In this document: one piece after another, positions 32,261 through 40,957 of the stretch | How positions within the stretch are numbered: the first letter of the stretch is position 1 | Layout of the letters: each line of letters begins with the position of its first letter | Assembly: GCA_041480065.1 (NCBI GenBank) | Contig: JBGOZF010000003.1 | Coordinates: forward strand, 46,704 to 110,703 | From: Fen-999 sp041480065 | Lineage (GTDB): Bacteria; Pseudomonadota; Gammaproteobacteria; Burkholderiales; Rhodocyclaceae | Reading direction: 5' to 3' | Length of the DNA stretch: 64,000 bases | The notes under the pieces: generated by a model | What the model saw: only the letters and a program-made list of their open reading frames with translations | What the model was told of the DNA's origin: nothing | The model's database searches: none | Made by a program: the position numbers and the translations under genes

Positions 32261-33064
32261 TCAAGGGTAGGCGACGTGGGCGTAGTCCTTGAGCATGAGA
32301 TCGTGCTGGCGAATGTGATCGACCATCCATCTCTCGACCGCCAGGCAGGCACCGCAAGGGCCCGTCGCCTGGTGCCTCCCCGCCTGCATGGCAATACTCT
32401 CGTACTGATGCAGCAGCCCCGCGTGCTCACGCTGATGTTCTGCGAACTCCGCCGGCGGAACGCCGGCATGCTTCATGAACAACTCTTCGGAGTCGAAATG
32501 CAGGGCGATCAACATGCCCAGTTCGCGCAAGGTATCCCACATGACCGGCGCATCCAGTTGCTCATGCGGATGATCCAGCAGGCGATTGATGATCTCGGCG
32601 ATTTCCTGGTGCTGGGCGTCGATCAGCGGTATGCCGGTGAGCAGTTCCGGATCGATCCCCGGCGCCTGGCGGCGGAGGCGCGGAATGCCCAGCGTGTCCA
32701 GTTCCTTGCGCTCGACCCTGGCGACGACCCGCAAGTGCTCGATGGCCGCACTCACTGCCCGCGATGCCTCGGCGACGGCGCCGGAAAGAACAGAGGTCGC
32801 GCCGGCGATGTCACCGGCGTTGAAGCAGCGCACCATCTCGCCGGCCTGTTCGTGGAAACGCTTGTGCGCATCGAGCAGTTCCGCATACCGCGGCAGGTGC
32901 GCCAGCGCGCTGCCGGAACCGTTCAGCCATTTGCCAAGCGCGCAGGCCTGGTCATCGCCGATCACAACAGGGTCATAGTCGGCTTCTTCGATCCGCTCGA
33001 CCAGCAGTTCGAGCTTCAGTACGAAAATCCGGTGCTGGGCGCTGGCGAGTTCTAACTCGATCAT
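32261..33064 (-). CDS. CZB domain fused to bacteriohemerythrin
   Basis: The 267-residue soluble protein joins two sensory or binding domains. Residues 1-80 form a chemoreceptor zinc-binding (CZB) domain with the 3His/1Cys set H11, C41 (ACALGKWL), H67 and H71. Residues 140-260 form a hemerythrin with all seven di-iron ligands: H152, H189, E193, H210, H214, H250 and D255. CZB domains sense zinc or hypochlorous acid; hemerythrin binds oxygen. The start is supported by a GGGAGG site. It follows mshN by 132 bases on the same strand and has no output domain, so it may act as a carrier or modulate partners. Confidence 0.88.
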   Translation of the reverse strand: MIELELASAQHRIFVLKLELLVERIEEADYDPVVIGDDQACALGKWLNGSGSALAHLPRYAELLDAHKRFHEQAGEMVRCFNAGDIAGATSVLSGAVAEASRAVSAAIEHLRVVARVERKELDTLGIPRLRRQAPGIDPELLTGIPLIDAQHQEIAEIINRLLDHPHEQLDAPVMWDTLRELGMLIALHFDSEELFMKHAGVPPAEFAEHQREHAGLLHQYESIAMQAGRHQATGPCGACLAVERWMVDHIRQHDLMLKDYAHVAYP

Positions 33065-33195
33065 GGTGGCCCCCTCCCTGCGAAACGCCGCCATATGATG
33101 ACAGATCACGGCAGCAACGGAGCGAACAACCGTTTGAAACGCCGCGTAGCGCGGCTCAAGCGCCACTTGCGCCGGCACAGGATGCCGGCCGCGCG

Positions 33196-34251
33196 CTACC
33201 TGAGGTGGCGCTCGACCACGGCGGCCATTTCCGGCGTCAGGCCCCCGGTCGCCTGCGCCTGCCGGAAGGCTTCGCGCGCCTCGTTGGCATGGCCGGCCGC
33301 CTCGAGCGCCAGGCCCAGCCCCGCCCACCAGCGCGCCTCGGGCTTCAGGCGCAAGGCGGCCTCGTAATGGGTCACGGCTTCCGTCGGCCGTTGCAGGCGT
33401 TGCAGGAGTACGCCGGCAAAGCCCTGGTAGTCGGCATTGCCTTCGCCCGCGGCCATGTACTTCTGCAGCGTTTCCCACGCGTGGTTAGTCTGACCGCGTT
33501 CGACCTGGATGCGCGCCAGCGCCATGGCCCAGGGGCTGTGCGACGGCGTCAGTTCCAGGCCTTCGCGCAACAGGGCCTCGGCCTCCGGCCATTGCTGCCG
33601 TTCGACCAACAGACTCAGCAGCAGTTGGCGGGCGGAACCATGGCCTGGTTCTTCGCGCAGCGCCTCGCGCAGCCGCTCGATGGCTTCGGTGCTGCGGCCC
33701 TGGCGATGCTCGGCGGCAGCCTTGCGATAGGCGGCTTCGGCCTGCTGATGCGCGTCGATGCGAATCTGCTTGTCGATGCTGGCGGGCGTTGTCGAAGCCG
33801 GCGCGACTGCAGGGGCGGACGCTGCGACGGTAGATGCTGCCGTGGTGGTGACTGGCGACCGCAGGGCGGTCGCCAGTTGCAGCGACGACACTTGGCTCGC
33901 GGCATGGGGCTTCTCGGCAGCCGGCGTGGTCACCGTGAGTTGCGGCGCCGGTTCGGCCGGCGCGGCCGCGAGATTCTCCAGCGGCGGCTCGGGCGGAGCG
34001 ATCACCAGTAGCGGCGGCGGCGGTGTCTCGACAGCCGGCGGCGGGACGGCGGCCGGCCGTGCCAGCGAATCCCACGCGGCCCAGACGCCGACTGCGATCA
34101 TTGCCAGCAGCACCACGGCCACCAGTACCTTCATGCCGGACCGACCGGTCTTGACCGGCGGCAGCGGACGCACCTCGTTGGGCAGGGCCTTCTGTTCCTC
34201 GCCGGCGTGGCGGGAATCGAGATCCCGCAGCACTTGATTGATGAGGCTCAT
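33196..34251 (-). CDS. mshN: MSHA biogenesis protein MshN (TPR protein)
   Basis: The 351-residue protein has a short cytoplasmic start (MSLINQVLRDLDSRHAG), one membrane helix (about residues 40-60), a long proline/alanine-rich linker (about 65-160) and then TPR repeats (about 170-345) with EAIERLREALREEPGHGSA and EAVTHYEAALRLKPEA. This order matches MshN/GspB-like proteins of the MSHA pilus. The start overlaps mshM by ATGA. It is the last gene of the mshI-to-mshN block. Confidence 0.88.
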   Translation of the reverse strand: MSLINQVLRDLDSRHAGEEQKALPNEVRPLPPVKTGRSGMKVLVAVVLLAMIAVGVWAAWDSLARPAAVPPPAVETPPPPLLVIAPPEPPLENLAAAPAEPAPQLTVTTPAAEKPHAASQVSSLQLATALRSPVTTTAASTVAASAPAVAPASTTPASIDKQIRIDAHQQAEAAYRKAAAEHRQGRSTEAIERLREALREEPGHGSARQLLLSLLVERQQWPEAEALLREGLELTPSHSPWAMALARIQVERGQTNHAWETLQKYMAAGEGNADYQGFAGVLLQRLQRPTEAVTHYEAALRLKPEARWWAGLGLALEAAGHANEAREAFRQAQATGGLTPEMAAVVERHLR

Positions 34252-35084
34252 CGCAGCCAGTACCAGTGCGGTTTGCGGGCGTCTTCGGTGTCGCGGGCGG
34301 CGATATCGACGTGACGCCGGTCCACGGCGTCGCGGCCTTCGCCGAAGGCGGCCAGCAGCGCCTTGTGGGCCAGGATGTTGACCAGCCGTGGCGTGCCCTG
34401 CGAGCAGTCGAAGACACGGCTCGCCGCCCGCGGCGAGAAGATGCCGTTGCCTCTGTGGCCCGCCACGCGCAGGCGATGGCCGAGGTAGTGACCGACTTCG
34501 TCCCGCCGCAAGCCGAACATGTGATAGTGGAAGGCGATGCGCTGGCGGATCTGGCGCACCGAGGGATCGGAGAGTTTCTCGTCAAGCTCCGGCTGGCCGA
34601 AGAGAACGACCTGCAGGAGCTTGCGCTTCTCGGTCTCCAGGTTCGACAACAGGCGCAGGGTCTCGAGGCTCTCGAGCGGCATGGTCTGCGCCTCGTCGAT
34701 GCACAGGACGACCGACTTGCCGGTCTGCGCGAAGGCCAGCAGGCGCTGGTTGATTTCCTTGACGAGGTGGAAGGCGTCGATGCTCTTCTCGGGTTTCAGG
34801 AACAGTTCCTCGGCCACCGCTTGCAAGAGAAGCGGCGGCGGCAGTTGCGGATTCGGCAGGTAGGCGCTGTAGAAGCGCCCGTTCAGGCTGGCCAGGAAAC
34901 GGCGGCAGAGCAGCGTCTTGCCGGTGCCGACTTCGCCGGTGATCTTGACGAAGCCTTCGCCGGCACCGACCGAGACCAGTAGTGTGTTCAGCGCCTCCTG
35001 ATGGGCGGCGGCGGAGAATGCGTAGGCAGTGTCGGGCGTGATGCCGAAGGGCATTTCGACCAGACCGAAGTGCGCCAGGTACAC
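34248..35084 (-). CDS. mshM: MSHA biogenesis ATPase MshM (ExeA-like)
   Basis: The 278-residue AAA protein begins MYLAHFGLVEMPFGITPDT, the ExeA/MshM signature, with Walker A GEVGTGKTLLCRRFL and Walker B VVLCIDEAQTMPLESLE. ExeA relatives help assemble the secretin through the cell wall. Unlike ExeA it lacks a C-terminal membrane and peptidoglycan-binding part. It lies between mshL and mshN. Confidence 0.92.
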   Translation of the reverse strand: MYLAHFGLVEMPFGITPDTAYAFSAAAHQEALNTLLVSVGAGEGFVKITGEVGTGKTLLCRRFLASLNGRFYSAYLPNPQLPPPLLLQAVAEELFLKPEKSIDAFHLVKEINQRLLAFAQTGKSVVLCIDEAQTMPLESLETLRLLSNLETEKRKLLQVVLFGQPELDEKLSDPSVRQIRQRIAFHYHMFGLRRDEVGHYLGHRLRVAGHRGNGIFSPRAASRVFDCSQGTPRLVNILAHKALLAAFGEGRDAVDRRHVDIAARDTEDARKPHWYWLR

Positions 35085-35093
35085 ACGCCGGCC

Positions 35094-36845
35094 CTATTGC
35101 TGCGGCCGCTGATCCGGCATCGGCTCGACCAGGCGCGGATCGTAATTCTTCAAGCGGCCCTGCAACTGATCGAGGCCATCCTGCCAGTTGCGATCGCTCT
35201 TGATCACCGTCGGCTTGATCAGGATGACGAGCTCGCTCTTGTTGTGGTAATTGCTGCGGTCGCCGAAGAAGGCTCCCGCCACCGGTACGTCGCGGACGCC
35301 GGGCAGGCCCGAGCCGCCGGAACTCTGCTCGTCGCGCATCAGGCCACCGATGGCGACGATGTTGCCGTCCCTGACGCGCACGATGCTGTCGGTTTCGTTG
35401 ATGGTGCTGGAGGCCAGCGGCAACTTGAAGTCACCCAGGGTAGCGCCGAGATTGATGTCCTTGACCTTCTCCTTCACCACGCTGACGGCCGGATGCACGT
35501 GCAGGATGATCAGGCCCTCGTCGTCGATCTGCGGCGTCACGTCAAGCGAGATGCCCGAGAAATAGGGCTGCAGAGTCAGCGTCGGCGTCGACACGGTGCC
35601 GGCCGTGCTTGTCGTCGTCGTGGTGCTGATGTTGGTGATGAACAACTCGTCGGTGCCCACCTTGAGCACCGCCTTCTGGTTGTTCAGGGTCGCGATCCTC
35701 GGGCTCGACAGCACGGTCACGCTGCCCTGGCTTTCCAGGAAGTTGATCAGCGCAGCGAAACTGGCCGTCTGGAACGCCAGCCCCAGGGCTCCACCCGCCG
35801 AAGACACGTTGGAAATCGACGACAGCACACCGGTCGTGCCGCCCAGAACGGACGGCACCGGGTTACCGTTGCTGTCGACAGTGGCCAGCGGCGTACCACC
35901 GGGAACGACGAACCGGCTGGTGTTGCCGTTGCGCGACCAGTTGTGGCCGCCAGACGAATTGAAGTGCGCCCAGTTGATGCCCGACTGGTATTCCTTGGAC
36001 AAGGACACTTCAATGATCTTGGCCTCCAGCATCACCTCGCGTTCGACCACCACTTGCGTCGCCTTCAGGTAGTTCTCAACGTTGTGCATCTCGCCGGGCA
36101 TGGCCTTGACCAGGACGACGCCGGACAGGGGATTGACGATCACCTGGCGGCCGCCTTCGTTGCCGACGATGGTCGTCAACGCCGTCGTCAGTTCGCGCCA
36201 GAAATGGGCATCGGTCGTCATGCTGACGCGCGCGGTATCGACAGCGACTGGCGTCTGCTGGCCGCCGCCGGCCGGCGTCGCGGATGTGCCCGCGGCACCG
36301 CCCTGGTTCTGACCGGTGTTGGTCATCGAAGACGAACTCACGCGCAGATCGCTGCTGCCGCGGCGCTCGCTCGCGAGGTAGTTGATCTGGAAGATCCGCG
36401 TCTGCAGGGTGTTCGGCGACACCAGGATGCGGTTGCCCTGCACCTTGTACTCGTAGCCGTACAAATCGCGGAGGGTCTCCAGCGCTTCCTTGAGCGTGAC
36501 GTCCTTGAGGTTGACCGTGATACTGCCCGACAGGTCGGGCGGCAACAGCATGTTGTAGCGCGTGCCGGAAACCAGCGCCATGAAGACCTGGCTCGCCGGC
36601 GCATTCACCACCGCGAGATCGAAGCGCTGTTCCGCGTCGGCCGCCTTCGGTGCCTCCACTTGCAGCGGTGGCATCAGGCCCTTGGTCGCCGCCTCGTCGG
36701 TGTTCCTGCGCGCCGCCGCATCGCGCGCCACATCTTCCCGCATGCGGTCGTAGGCGTCGCCCGTTTTCAGCAGTGGGCCGCCACAACCGCCCAGCGTCGT
36801 CAGCGTCAGCAACAGCGCGCCCATGCCGATCATCTTCTTACTCAT
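35094..36845 (-). CDS. mshL: MSHA secretin MshL
   Basis: The 583-residue outer-membrane protein forms the pilus exit channel. It has a lipoprotein-type signal (LTLTTLGGCGG), an STN/N0 domain (about residues 90-160: LDKNVTV-like SGSITVNLKDVTLKEAL), a serine/threonine-rich linker, an N1-type domain and the C-terminal secretin domain (SPRIATLNNQKAVLKVG; GDFKLPLASSTINETD; GGLMRD). The start at 36845 follows a GAGG site; a GTG at 36854 is the alternative. It overlaps mshK by 8 bases. Confidence 0.95.
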   Translation of the reverse strand: MSKKMIGMGALLLTLTTLGGCGGPLLKTGDAYDRMREDVARDAAARRNTDEAATKGLMPPLQVEAPKAADAEQRFDLAVVNAPASQVFMALVSGTRYNMLLPPDLSGSITVNLKDVTLKEALETLRDLYGYEYKVQGNRILVSPNTLQTRIFQINYLASERRGSSDLRVSSSSMTNTGQNQGGAAGTSATPAGGGQQTPVAVDTARVSMTTDAHFWRELTTALTTIVGNEGGRQVIVNPLSGVVLVKAMPGEMHNVENYLKATQVVVEREVMLEAKIIEVSLSKEYQSGINWAHFNSSGGHNWSRNGNTSRFVVPGGTPLATVDSNGNPVPSVLGGTTGVLSSISNVSSAGGALGLAFQTASFAALINFLESQGSVTVLSSPRIATLNNQKAVLKVGTDELFITNISTTTTTSTAGTVSTPTLTLQPYFSGISLDVTPQIDDEGLIILHVHPAVSVVKEKVKDINLGATLGDFKLPLASSTINETDSIVRVRDGNIVAIGGLMRDEQSSGGSGLPGVRDVPVAGAFFGDRSNYHNKSELVILIKPTVIKSDRNWQDGLDQLQGRLKNYDPRLVEPMPDQRPQQ

Positions 36846-37257
36846 GGCTTTCACCTCGCCCCGAAATCCTCTTCTTCGTCTTGTCCGCCGACCGCGCGTA
36901 TGGAGACTGCTTCTTGTCCACGGCCGGCGCCAGTTTCAGAACCTCCTTGCCGTTCGGTCCCGACAGCACTGCCTCGTTCGCCGTCAACGACACCAGCCGC
37001 GCTTCTCCGACCATGCTGCCCACCGCAACCGTCTGGCCGTTGATGACGGCGACCGATTTGCCCTTGGGCCGCAGGATCACGGCCTGCAAGCCCGTCTGCG
37101 CCGGGGCCGCGCCCGTCGCGCCCGGCGTCTCGGTCGCGTTGGCCGGTCGCGTCGGGTCGGGCGGGCTGCCTGCTTGCGCTGCCGCATTCAAGCTCAACAG
37201 AGCGATGGTGGTGATGGCGGCACACGTTGCCAGTCGAAAAATCAGACGGTCAGCCAT
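36838..37257 (-). CDS. mshK: MSHA biogenesis protein MshK
   Basis: The 139-residue protein has a signal peptide or anchor (CAAITTIALLSLNAAAQA) and a small domain with PDPTRPAN, LQAVILRPKGKSVAVINGQ, VGSMVGEARLVSLTANEAVL; this is the MshK/PilP-like pattern in which PDPT(R/K)P precedes a beta domain. It would link the inner-membrane complex to the secretin. It overlaps mshJ upstream by 16 bases and mshL downstream by 8, so the genes are tightly coupled. Confidence 0.85.
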   Translation of the reverse strand: MADRLIFRLATCAAITTIALLSLNAAAQAGSPPDPTRPANATETPGATGAAPAQTGLQAVILRPKGKSVAVINGQTVAVGSMVGEARLVSLTANEAVLSGPNGKEVLKLAPAVDKKQSPYARSADKTKKRISGRGESHE

Positions 37258-37904
37258 TGTTTGTCCAGGCTCAAGGTATAGACGGTCACGGTCAACACGC
37301 TGCGTGGATAGGTCTCGACGGTGAGGGAAACCTTGTTCCAGAGTATCCGTTGCGGCATCCGCTCCAGTTCCGCCAGGTAGGCCAGCAGGTCGTTGTACTG
37401 GCCGGCGATGCGTATCTCGACGCCATGCTTGTAGATATTCGGGCCTTGCCCGGCCGCCGAGCCCGCGCTTTCCGCGGTCACGTCGATGACCGAAGTCGGC
37501 GGCAGCGTGCGCAGGCCGACCAGATCGACCTGCCGGTGCCGCGCCAGCAGCGCCTCGATGAAAGCGCGCATCTTGTCCGGCGGCACCATGGTGGCTTCCA
37601 TCGCCCTCAGCCTGGCATCCCCGGATGACAACTGCGCGCGCGCTTCTTCGAGCGCCTTGCGATTGGCGGCATCGGGATCGGGGCGCTGCTTCAGCGCGCC
37701 GATCTGGGCATTCAGGTTGGCGACTTCGGTGCGTGCCTGTTCGCTGCGCTTGGCGTCCGCCTGCGCGGCAAGCAGCGCCGGATCGATGATCATCAAGTAA
37801 CCGGGCAAGACGATGCCGGCAACGACGGCCACAGCCAGCAGCATGCGCTCGCGTCGGGTGAGTGCGTCGAAGCGGGCCGCCAGCGCCTGGAGCCAGGCCC
37901 TCAT
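37242..37904 (-). CDS. mshJ: MSHA biogenesis protein MshJ (PilO-like)
   Basis: The 220-residue inner-membrane protein has one N-terminal helix (MLLAVAVVAGIVLPGYLMII), a coiled coil (about residues 45-100) and a C-terminal ferredoxin-like domain (HGVEIRIAGQYNDLLAYLAE), the organisation of PilO/GspM proteins. The MshJ call follows from position between the PilN-like gene and mshK. The start overlaps the upstream stop by ATGA. Confidence 0.87.
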   Translation of the reverse strand: MRAWLQALAARFDALTRRERMLLAVAVVAGIVLPGYLMIIDPALLAAQADAKRSEQARTEVANLNAQIGALKQRPDPDAANRKALEEARAQLSSGDARLRAMEATMVPPDKMRAFIEALLARHRQVDLVGLRTLPPTSVIDVTAESAGSAAGQGPNIYKHGVEIRIAGQYNDLLAYLAELERMPQRILWNKVSLTVETYPRSVLTVTVYTLSLDKQWLTV

Positions 37905-38548
37905 CGCTGCTCACCCGGCGGCACGGTGCTGAGCACGAATTCGGTAAAGGCCGGCGCGGCCGGCACGCTGCCCGCTGCTGCCGTGGCCGGACGTTCGACC
38001 TGCGGCCTCTGGATCTCCAGCCCGGCGAAGCTATGTCCCCGGAAAGCGACTTCGGCATTCAACCGACGGACATACTCGGTCAGCAGCGGCGGCGAGACCA
38101 TGCGGCCGCGGACCTCCATATCCCGGCCGCCGGCGCCGATCTTGAATCCGGTCAGCCACAGGCCCTGCGGCACCTGCCGGGCAAAACCGCGCAGGTATTC
38201 CGAGAACCCCCGGGTGTCGCCGACGGTACCGCTGTCCAGCCGAATCAGGATCTCCTGTTGCCTTTGCACCAGCGCGCGGGTCTTGGCGAGATCGGCAGCC
38301 AACTGCGCGTCCGCCTTGCGCCCCGCGACCTGCTGGGTAGTCGCCACCAAGGCCTCCTGAGCCAGTTTCTGGCTTGCCAGCAATTGCTCCGCTTCCGCAT
38401 GGTGGCCGGCAGCAATCATCCGCGCCGCGATGCCGGCGACGGCGACGATCACCAGCAAGGCGACCGCGACCGCAGCCATGGGCAGCGCCGACAGCAAATC
38501 GCGCGTCTTGCGCAGAGCCGGATTGATGAGGTTGATCTGGCGCGCCAT
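37901..38548 (-). CDS. PilN-like MSHA assembly protein (MshI2)
   Basis: The 215-residue protein begins MARQINLINPALRKTRDLL, the conserved cytoplasmic PilN-type peptide (INL-NP) that binds PilM-like proteins. A membrane helix (AVAVALLVIVAVAGIAARMI), a coiled coil and a periplasmic domain follow. In Vibrio part of this function is fused within MshI or is given as MshI2; here it is a separate gene. It follows mshI directly (1 base). Confidence 0.85.
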   Translation of the reverse strand: MARQINLINPALRKTRDLLSALPMAAVAVALLVIVAVAGIAARMIAAGHHAEAEQLLASQKLAQEALVATTQQVAGRKADAQLAADLAKTRALVQRQQEILIRLDSGTVGDTRGFSEYLRGFARQVPQGLWLTGFKIGAGGRDMEVRGRMVSPPLLTEYVRRLNAEVAFRGHSFAGLEIQRPQVERPATAAAGSVPAAPAFTEFVLSTVPPGEQR

Positions 38549-39472
38549 TCAGTCCTCGCGCAGCGCGGCGCCGATGACGCGCAGGCACTCGGCTTGGCGG
38601 GCCGGCTGCTTGAGTTCCGGCACCAGCGCGCAGTCGAGCACCTGGGTCAGGTCGGGAATTTCCACCGGGATCGAAAGCGATTGCCGCATGAACTCCACGA
38701 AGCCGTCGGCCGCCGGCGGCACCAGCAGCAGCCGCGTCACCGGGATGTGGCTGTTCACGCGATCGAAGGTGTCGAGCGAACGCTGCACCTCCAGGGCCAC
38801 GCGCTCGAACATGCGTTCGCGTATTTCGCTGTCGGCGGCGGCGAGCTGCGTCGGACTGGCGTCGGAGTTGCGTACGAAATAGAGCTCACCCTTGAAGTTG
38901 AAGGTGAGAAGACCGCCGTGGTCGTCGAAGGTCAGCATCGCCAGGCCGCGGTTCGGCTCCTCGAACAGCGTGGCCACATTGCGCTGGGCGAACTCGGGCA
39001 CGTCGATGGCCTCGAGCGGCACCTTGGCCTGATCGAACAAGGCCATGCGCGCGCCGATCACATCATTGCCGGCCACCACGACAAAGCCCTGGCGCGCGCG
39101 GCCGCCCGTCGCTTCGCCGGGAATGTCGAGGACATCAATGGTGGCGCTCTCGACCGGCAGATCGACCATGTCCTTGACACGCCAGCGCACGGCATCCTTG
39201 ATCTCGGCTTCCGGCACCGCCGGCAGATCCGTGGTGACGAATCGGTATTCGCCGGAAGCCAGCAGCGTAGTGCAGCGCATGTGGCCAAGCTTCAGTTCCC
39301 GGCGCAGGCGCTTCATCGCGTCGAGATCATCGCCCGAGCGCCGAAACGAACTCAGCGCTGCCAGTTCGGGCCGCCGGCCGGGCGGCCGGCGCACGTGCGC
39401 GATATCCAAGCGGTCGGCGCCCAGCGCCACCGCGCACCACCCCTCTGCGACCCCTGGCTTGAACATTGGCAA
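38549..39472 (-). CDS. mshI: MSHA biogenesis protein MshI (PilM-like)
   Basis: The 307-residue cytoplasmic protein has the actin-like fold of PilM/MshI: an N-terminal ATPase-like start (GWCAVALGADRLDIAHVRR), the segment AEIKDAVRWRVKDMVDLPVE and the later TRLLLVPPAADGFVEFMRQ. It would connect the PilN-like tail to the MshE ATPase. It is the first gene of this block. No strong promoter was found upstream (39480-39540), only a weak GATAAA box. Confidence 0.87.
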   Translation of the reverse strand: MPMFKPGVAEGWCAVALGADRLDIAHVRRPPGRRPELAALSSFRRSGDDLDAMKRLRRELKLGHMRCTTLLASGEYRFVTTDLPAVPEAEIKDAVRWRVKDMVDLPVESATIDVLDIPGEATGGRARQGFVVVAGNDVIGARMALFDQAKVPLEAIDVPEFAQRNVATLFEEPNRGLAMLTFDDHGGLLTFNFKGELYFVRNSDASPTQLAAADSEIRERMFERVALEVQRSLDTFDRVNSHIPVTRLLLVPPAADGFVEFMRQSLSIPVEIPDLTQVLDCALVPELKQPARQAECLRVIGAALRED

Positions 39473-39845
39473 CGGTTGTCAAACGCCCTGTTTATCCCGT
39501 TGAAGGATACTCCGTGAACCGCGCCCCAACAACGGAACCATTCCGCCAAGAAGACCCGGAAAAGCCCGTCTGAACTGGGTCTTAACTGTTGGCGATGACG
39601 ACCGGTATCGACGCAGCGCAGACTGCCGTGCTGCCCGACGCTCTGCATGTGTGGGATCGAGTACCGCATTGGAGCAAACTGACTTCATAACCATGAACCG
39701 CAGTCAAGCCTGATATCGCACCGTTTGACCGGGCAATGGTCATACAGAAGCAGATGCGGATGATGCTGCGCGAGCTATTCGCGGGCGGCCACTATTTAGG
39801 GGCATATGCTGTTGCCCTGTTCGCAGTAACGCGGCCTCCAGTGAT
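39473..39845. other. Intergenic region with no clear gene
   Basis: This stretch lies between the divergent mshI and L,D-transpeptidase-like genes. It has lower G+C than its surroundings and no reading frame with family similarity; a 54-codon frame from about 39735 is not convincing. Further right, at 39891-39912, GTCGGTTGA occurs twice in direct orientation. The lower G+C fits the idea that the cassette at 39.8-41.4 kb was acquired. Confidence 0.4.
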
Positions 39846-39874
39846 TTGCCATATGACTATTGAGTCGCTATCAT
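39846..39874 (+). promoter_or_regulatory. Sigma-70-type promoter of the L,D-transpeptidase-like gene
   Basis: TTGCCA (39846-39851) and TATCAT (39869-39874) are exactly 17 bases apart, upstream of the gene at 39955. The cassette therefore has its own promoter, independent of the msh genes on the other strand. Confidence 0.6.
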
Positions 39875-39954
39875 GCAACCGCCGAGACTCGGTCGGTTGA
39901 GTCGGTTGAAGATGCCACTGGGTGCGACGGCAGTTGAAGAAAGAGGAGCAATGA

Positions 39955-40416
39955 ATGTCAGAACTCGTCTTTGATGGCGCGACGCGCCAGATATCGTTGA
40001 TCGACAGTAACGGCAATACTGTCGGCACTTGGCCGGCAAACAACATCGTCGAACGGGGATCTCGGCACCCGCGCGTCCCGCACCTGCGTTTCGTGCCGAA
40101 CGGAACTCACATCCTTGTCGACCGTTCAATGCCTCACAGGCACGCCGGAAATGGTAGCGACGGCAGGCCGCTCGATTCGGCCGCAGGCTCGTATGGCAGT
40201 CACGGCATCGTGCGCCTGGCGCCGATACAGGGGCACAACGGCATCGGCGTGCATTCCGGGCGCGCCGGCATCCCCGATGGTAGGGGGCGCGTGGGGCCGG
40301 ACCACGCGACCCAGGGCTGCATACGGACGACGGACGAGGCCATGGGCATCATCGCGCGAAGGATGCGCACCGATGCCTTGCGTTCAATCACTGTACACAA
40401 CAATCATGACCAGTAA
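39955..40416 (+). CDS. L,D-transpeptidase-like (YkuD/Tlde1-type) protein without signal peptide
   Basis: The 153-residue protein has an N-terminal beta region (LVFDGATRQISLIDSNGNTV, GTWPANN) and a catalytic segment with H100 (GIGVHSGR) and C122 followed by R124 (HATQGCIRTTDEAM). This is the His...(S/T)-x-G-C-x-R arrangement of L,D-transpeptidase-fold enzymes that cut or exchange peptides in peptidoglycan. There is no signal peptide, unlike housekeeping L,D-transpeptidases. An AGAGGAGC site precedes the ATG. It overlaps the next gene, a secreted protein, by 11 bases. The layout suggests a Tlde1-like effector; no secretion genes are in the window to confirm it. Confidence 0.72.
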   Translation: MSELVFDGATRQISLIDSNGNTVGTWPANNIVERGSRHPRVPHLRFVPNGTHILVDRSMPHRHAGNGSDGRPLDSAAGSYGSHGIVRLAPIQGHNGIGVHSGRAGIPDGRGRVGPDHATQGCIRTTDEAMGIIARRMRTDALRSITVHNNHDQ

Positions 40417-40957
40417 TACACGATCCCATCTTCTCCGGCACCTTGTTGTCGGCTTTGCGTTTCTGTGCGCGGAGCCGGCTCTCGCCGATCACCTGCCGGA
40501 CAACAAACTGGCCAGCGGAAAGGGCGATACCGTGCTCTGCGGTTTCGATCCCCATTTCACGCCCATGAAAGACATCCTGTCGAAGCTGGGCAAACCCGAC
40601 CGCATCGAGCCTTGGGAAAAGGACAAAGTCAATGTCACCTACCTGTGGACGAGGGGGCCGCTGACGATTGAGGTGAACACCTATCAGTACTATGCCGACT
40701 ACCTGAACAGGCCGCCGGTATATATCGAGGTCAACGGAAGCGATCCCGAGGGATTCTGCCCCACCGGCCGGGGCCTCAAGCTCGGCGACAGCCTCGCCGA
40801 CCTTCGTAGGCTCTACGGACAACGCTATCAAGTCATACATACTGGTAAGGGCGAGCGGTCGATTACCATTCAGTGGAACGACGAATCCACACTTATTGTC
40901 GAATTGACGAAGAGCGGGCGTGTCGAACTCATCAACGTTCCCGGAGAAAACGAATAG
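40406..40957 (+). CDS. Secreted protein, candidate immunity protein
   Basis: The 183-residue protein has a signal peptide (LLRHLVVGFAFLCAEPALAD, cleavage near residue 27). The mature protein has two cysteines (TVLCGFDPHF; EGFCPTGRG) that could form a disulfide, and a C-terminal part TIQWNDESTLIVELTKSG. It was not recognised as a known family. Its start overlaps the L,D-transpeptidase-like gene by 11 bases, so the two are co-translated. Location in the periplasm would allow it to neutralise a peptidoglycan-cleaving partner; this is inferred from layout. Confidence 0.65.
   Translation: MTSNTRSHLLRHLVVGFAFLCAEPALADHLPDNKLASGKGDTVLCGFDPHFTPMKDILSKLGKPDRIEPWEKDKVNVTYLWTRGPLTIEVNTYQYYADYLNRPPVYIEVNGSDPEGFCPTGRGLKLGDSLADLRRLYGQRYQVIHTGKGERSITIQWNDESTLIVELTKSGRVELINVPGENE

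Noticed and set aside
35001..37043. Plus-strand open frame of 680 codons
   Set aside because: It is antisense to the secretin gene mshL and shows no recognisable motif.
39735..39900. 54-codon plus-strand frame upstream of the L,D-transpeptidase-like gene
   Set aside because: No similarity, no good ribosome-binding site, and it contains the promoter of the next gene.
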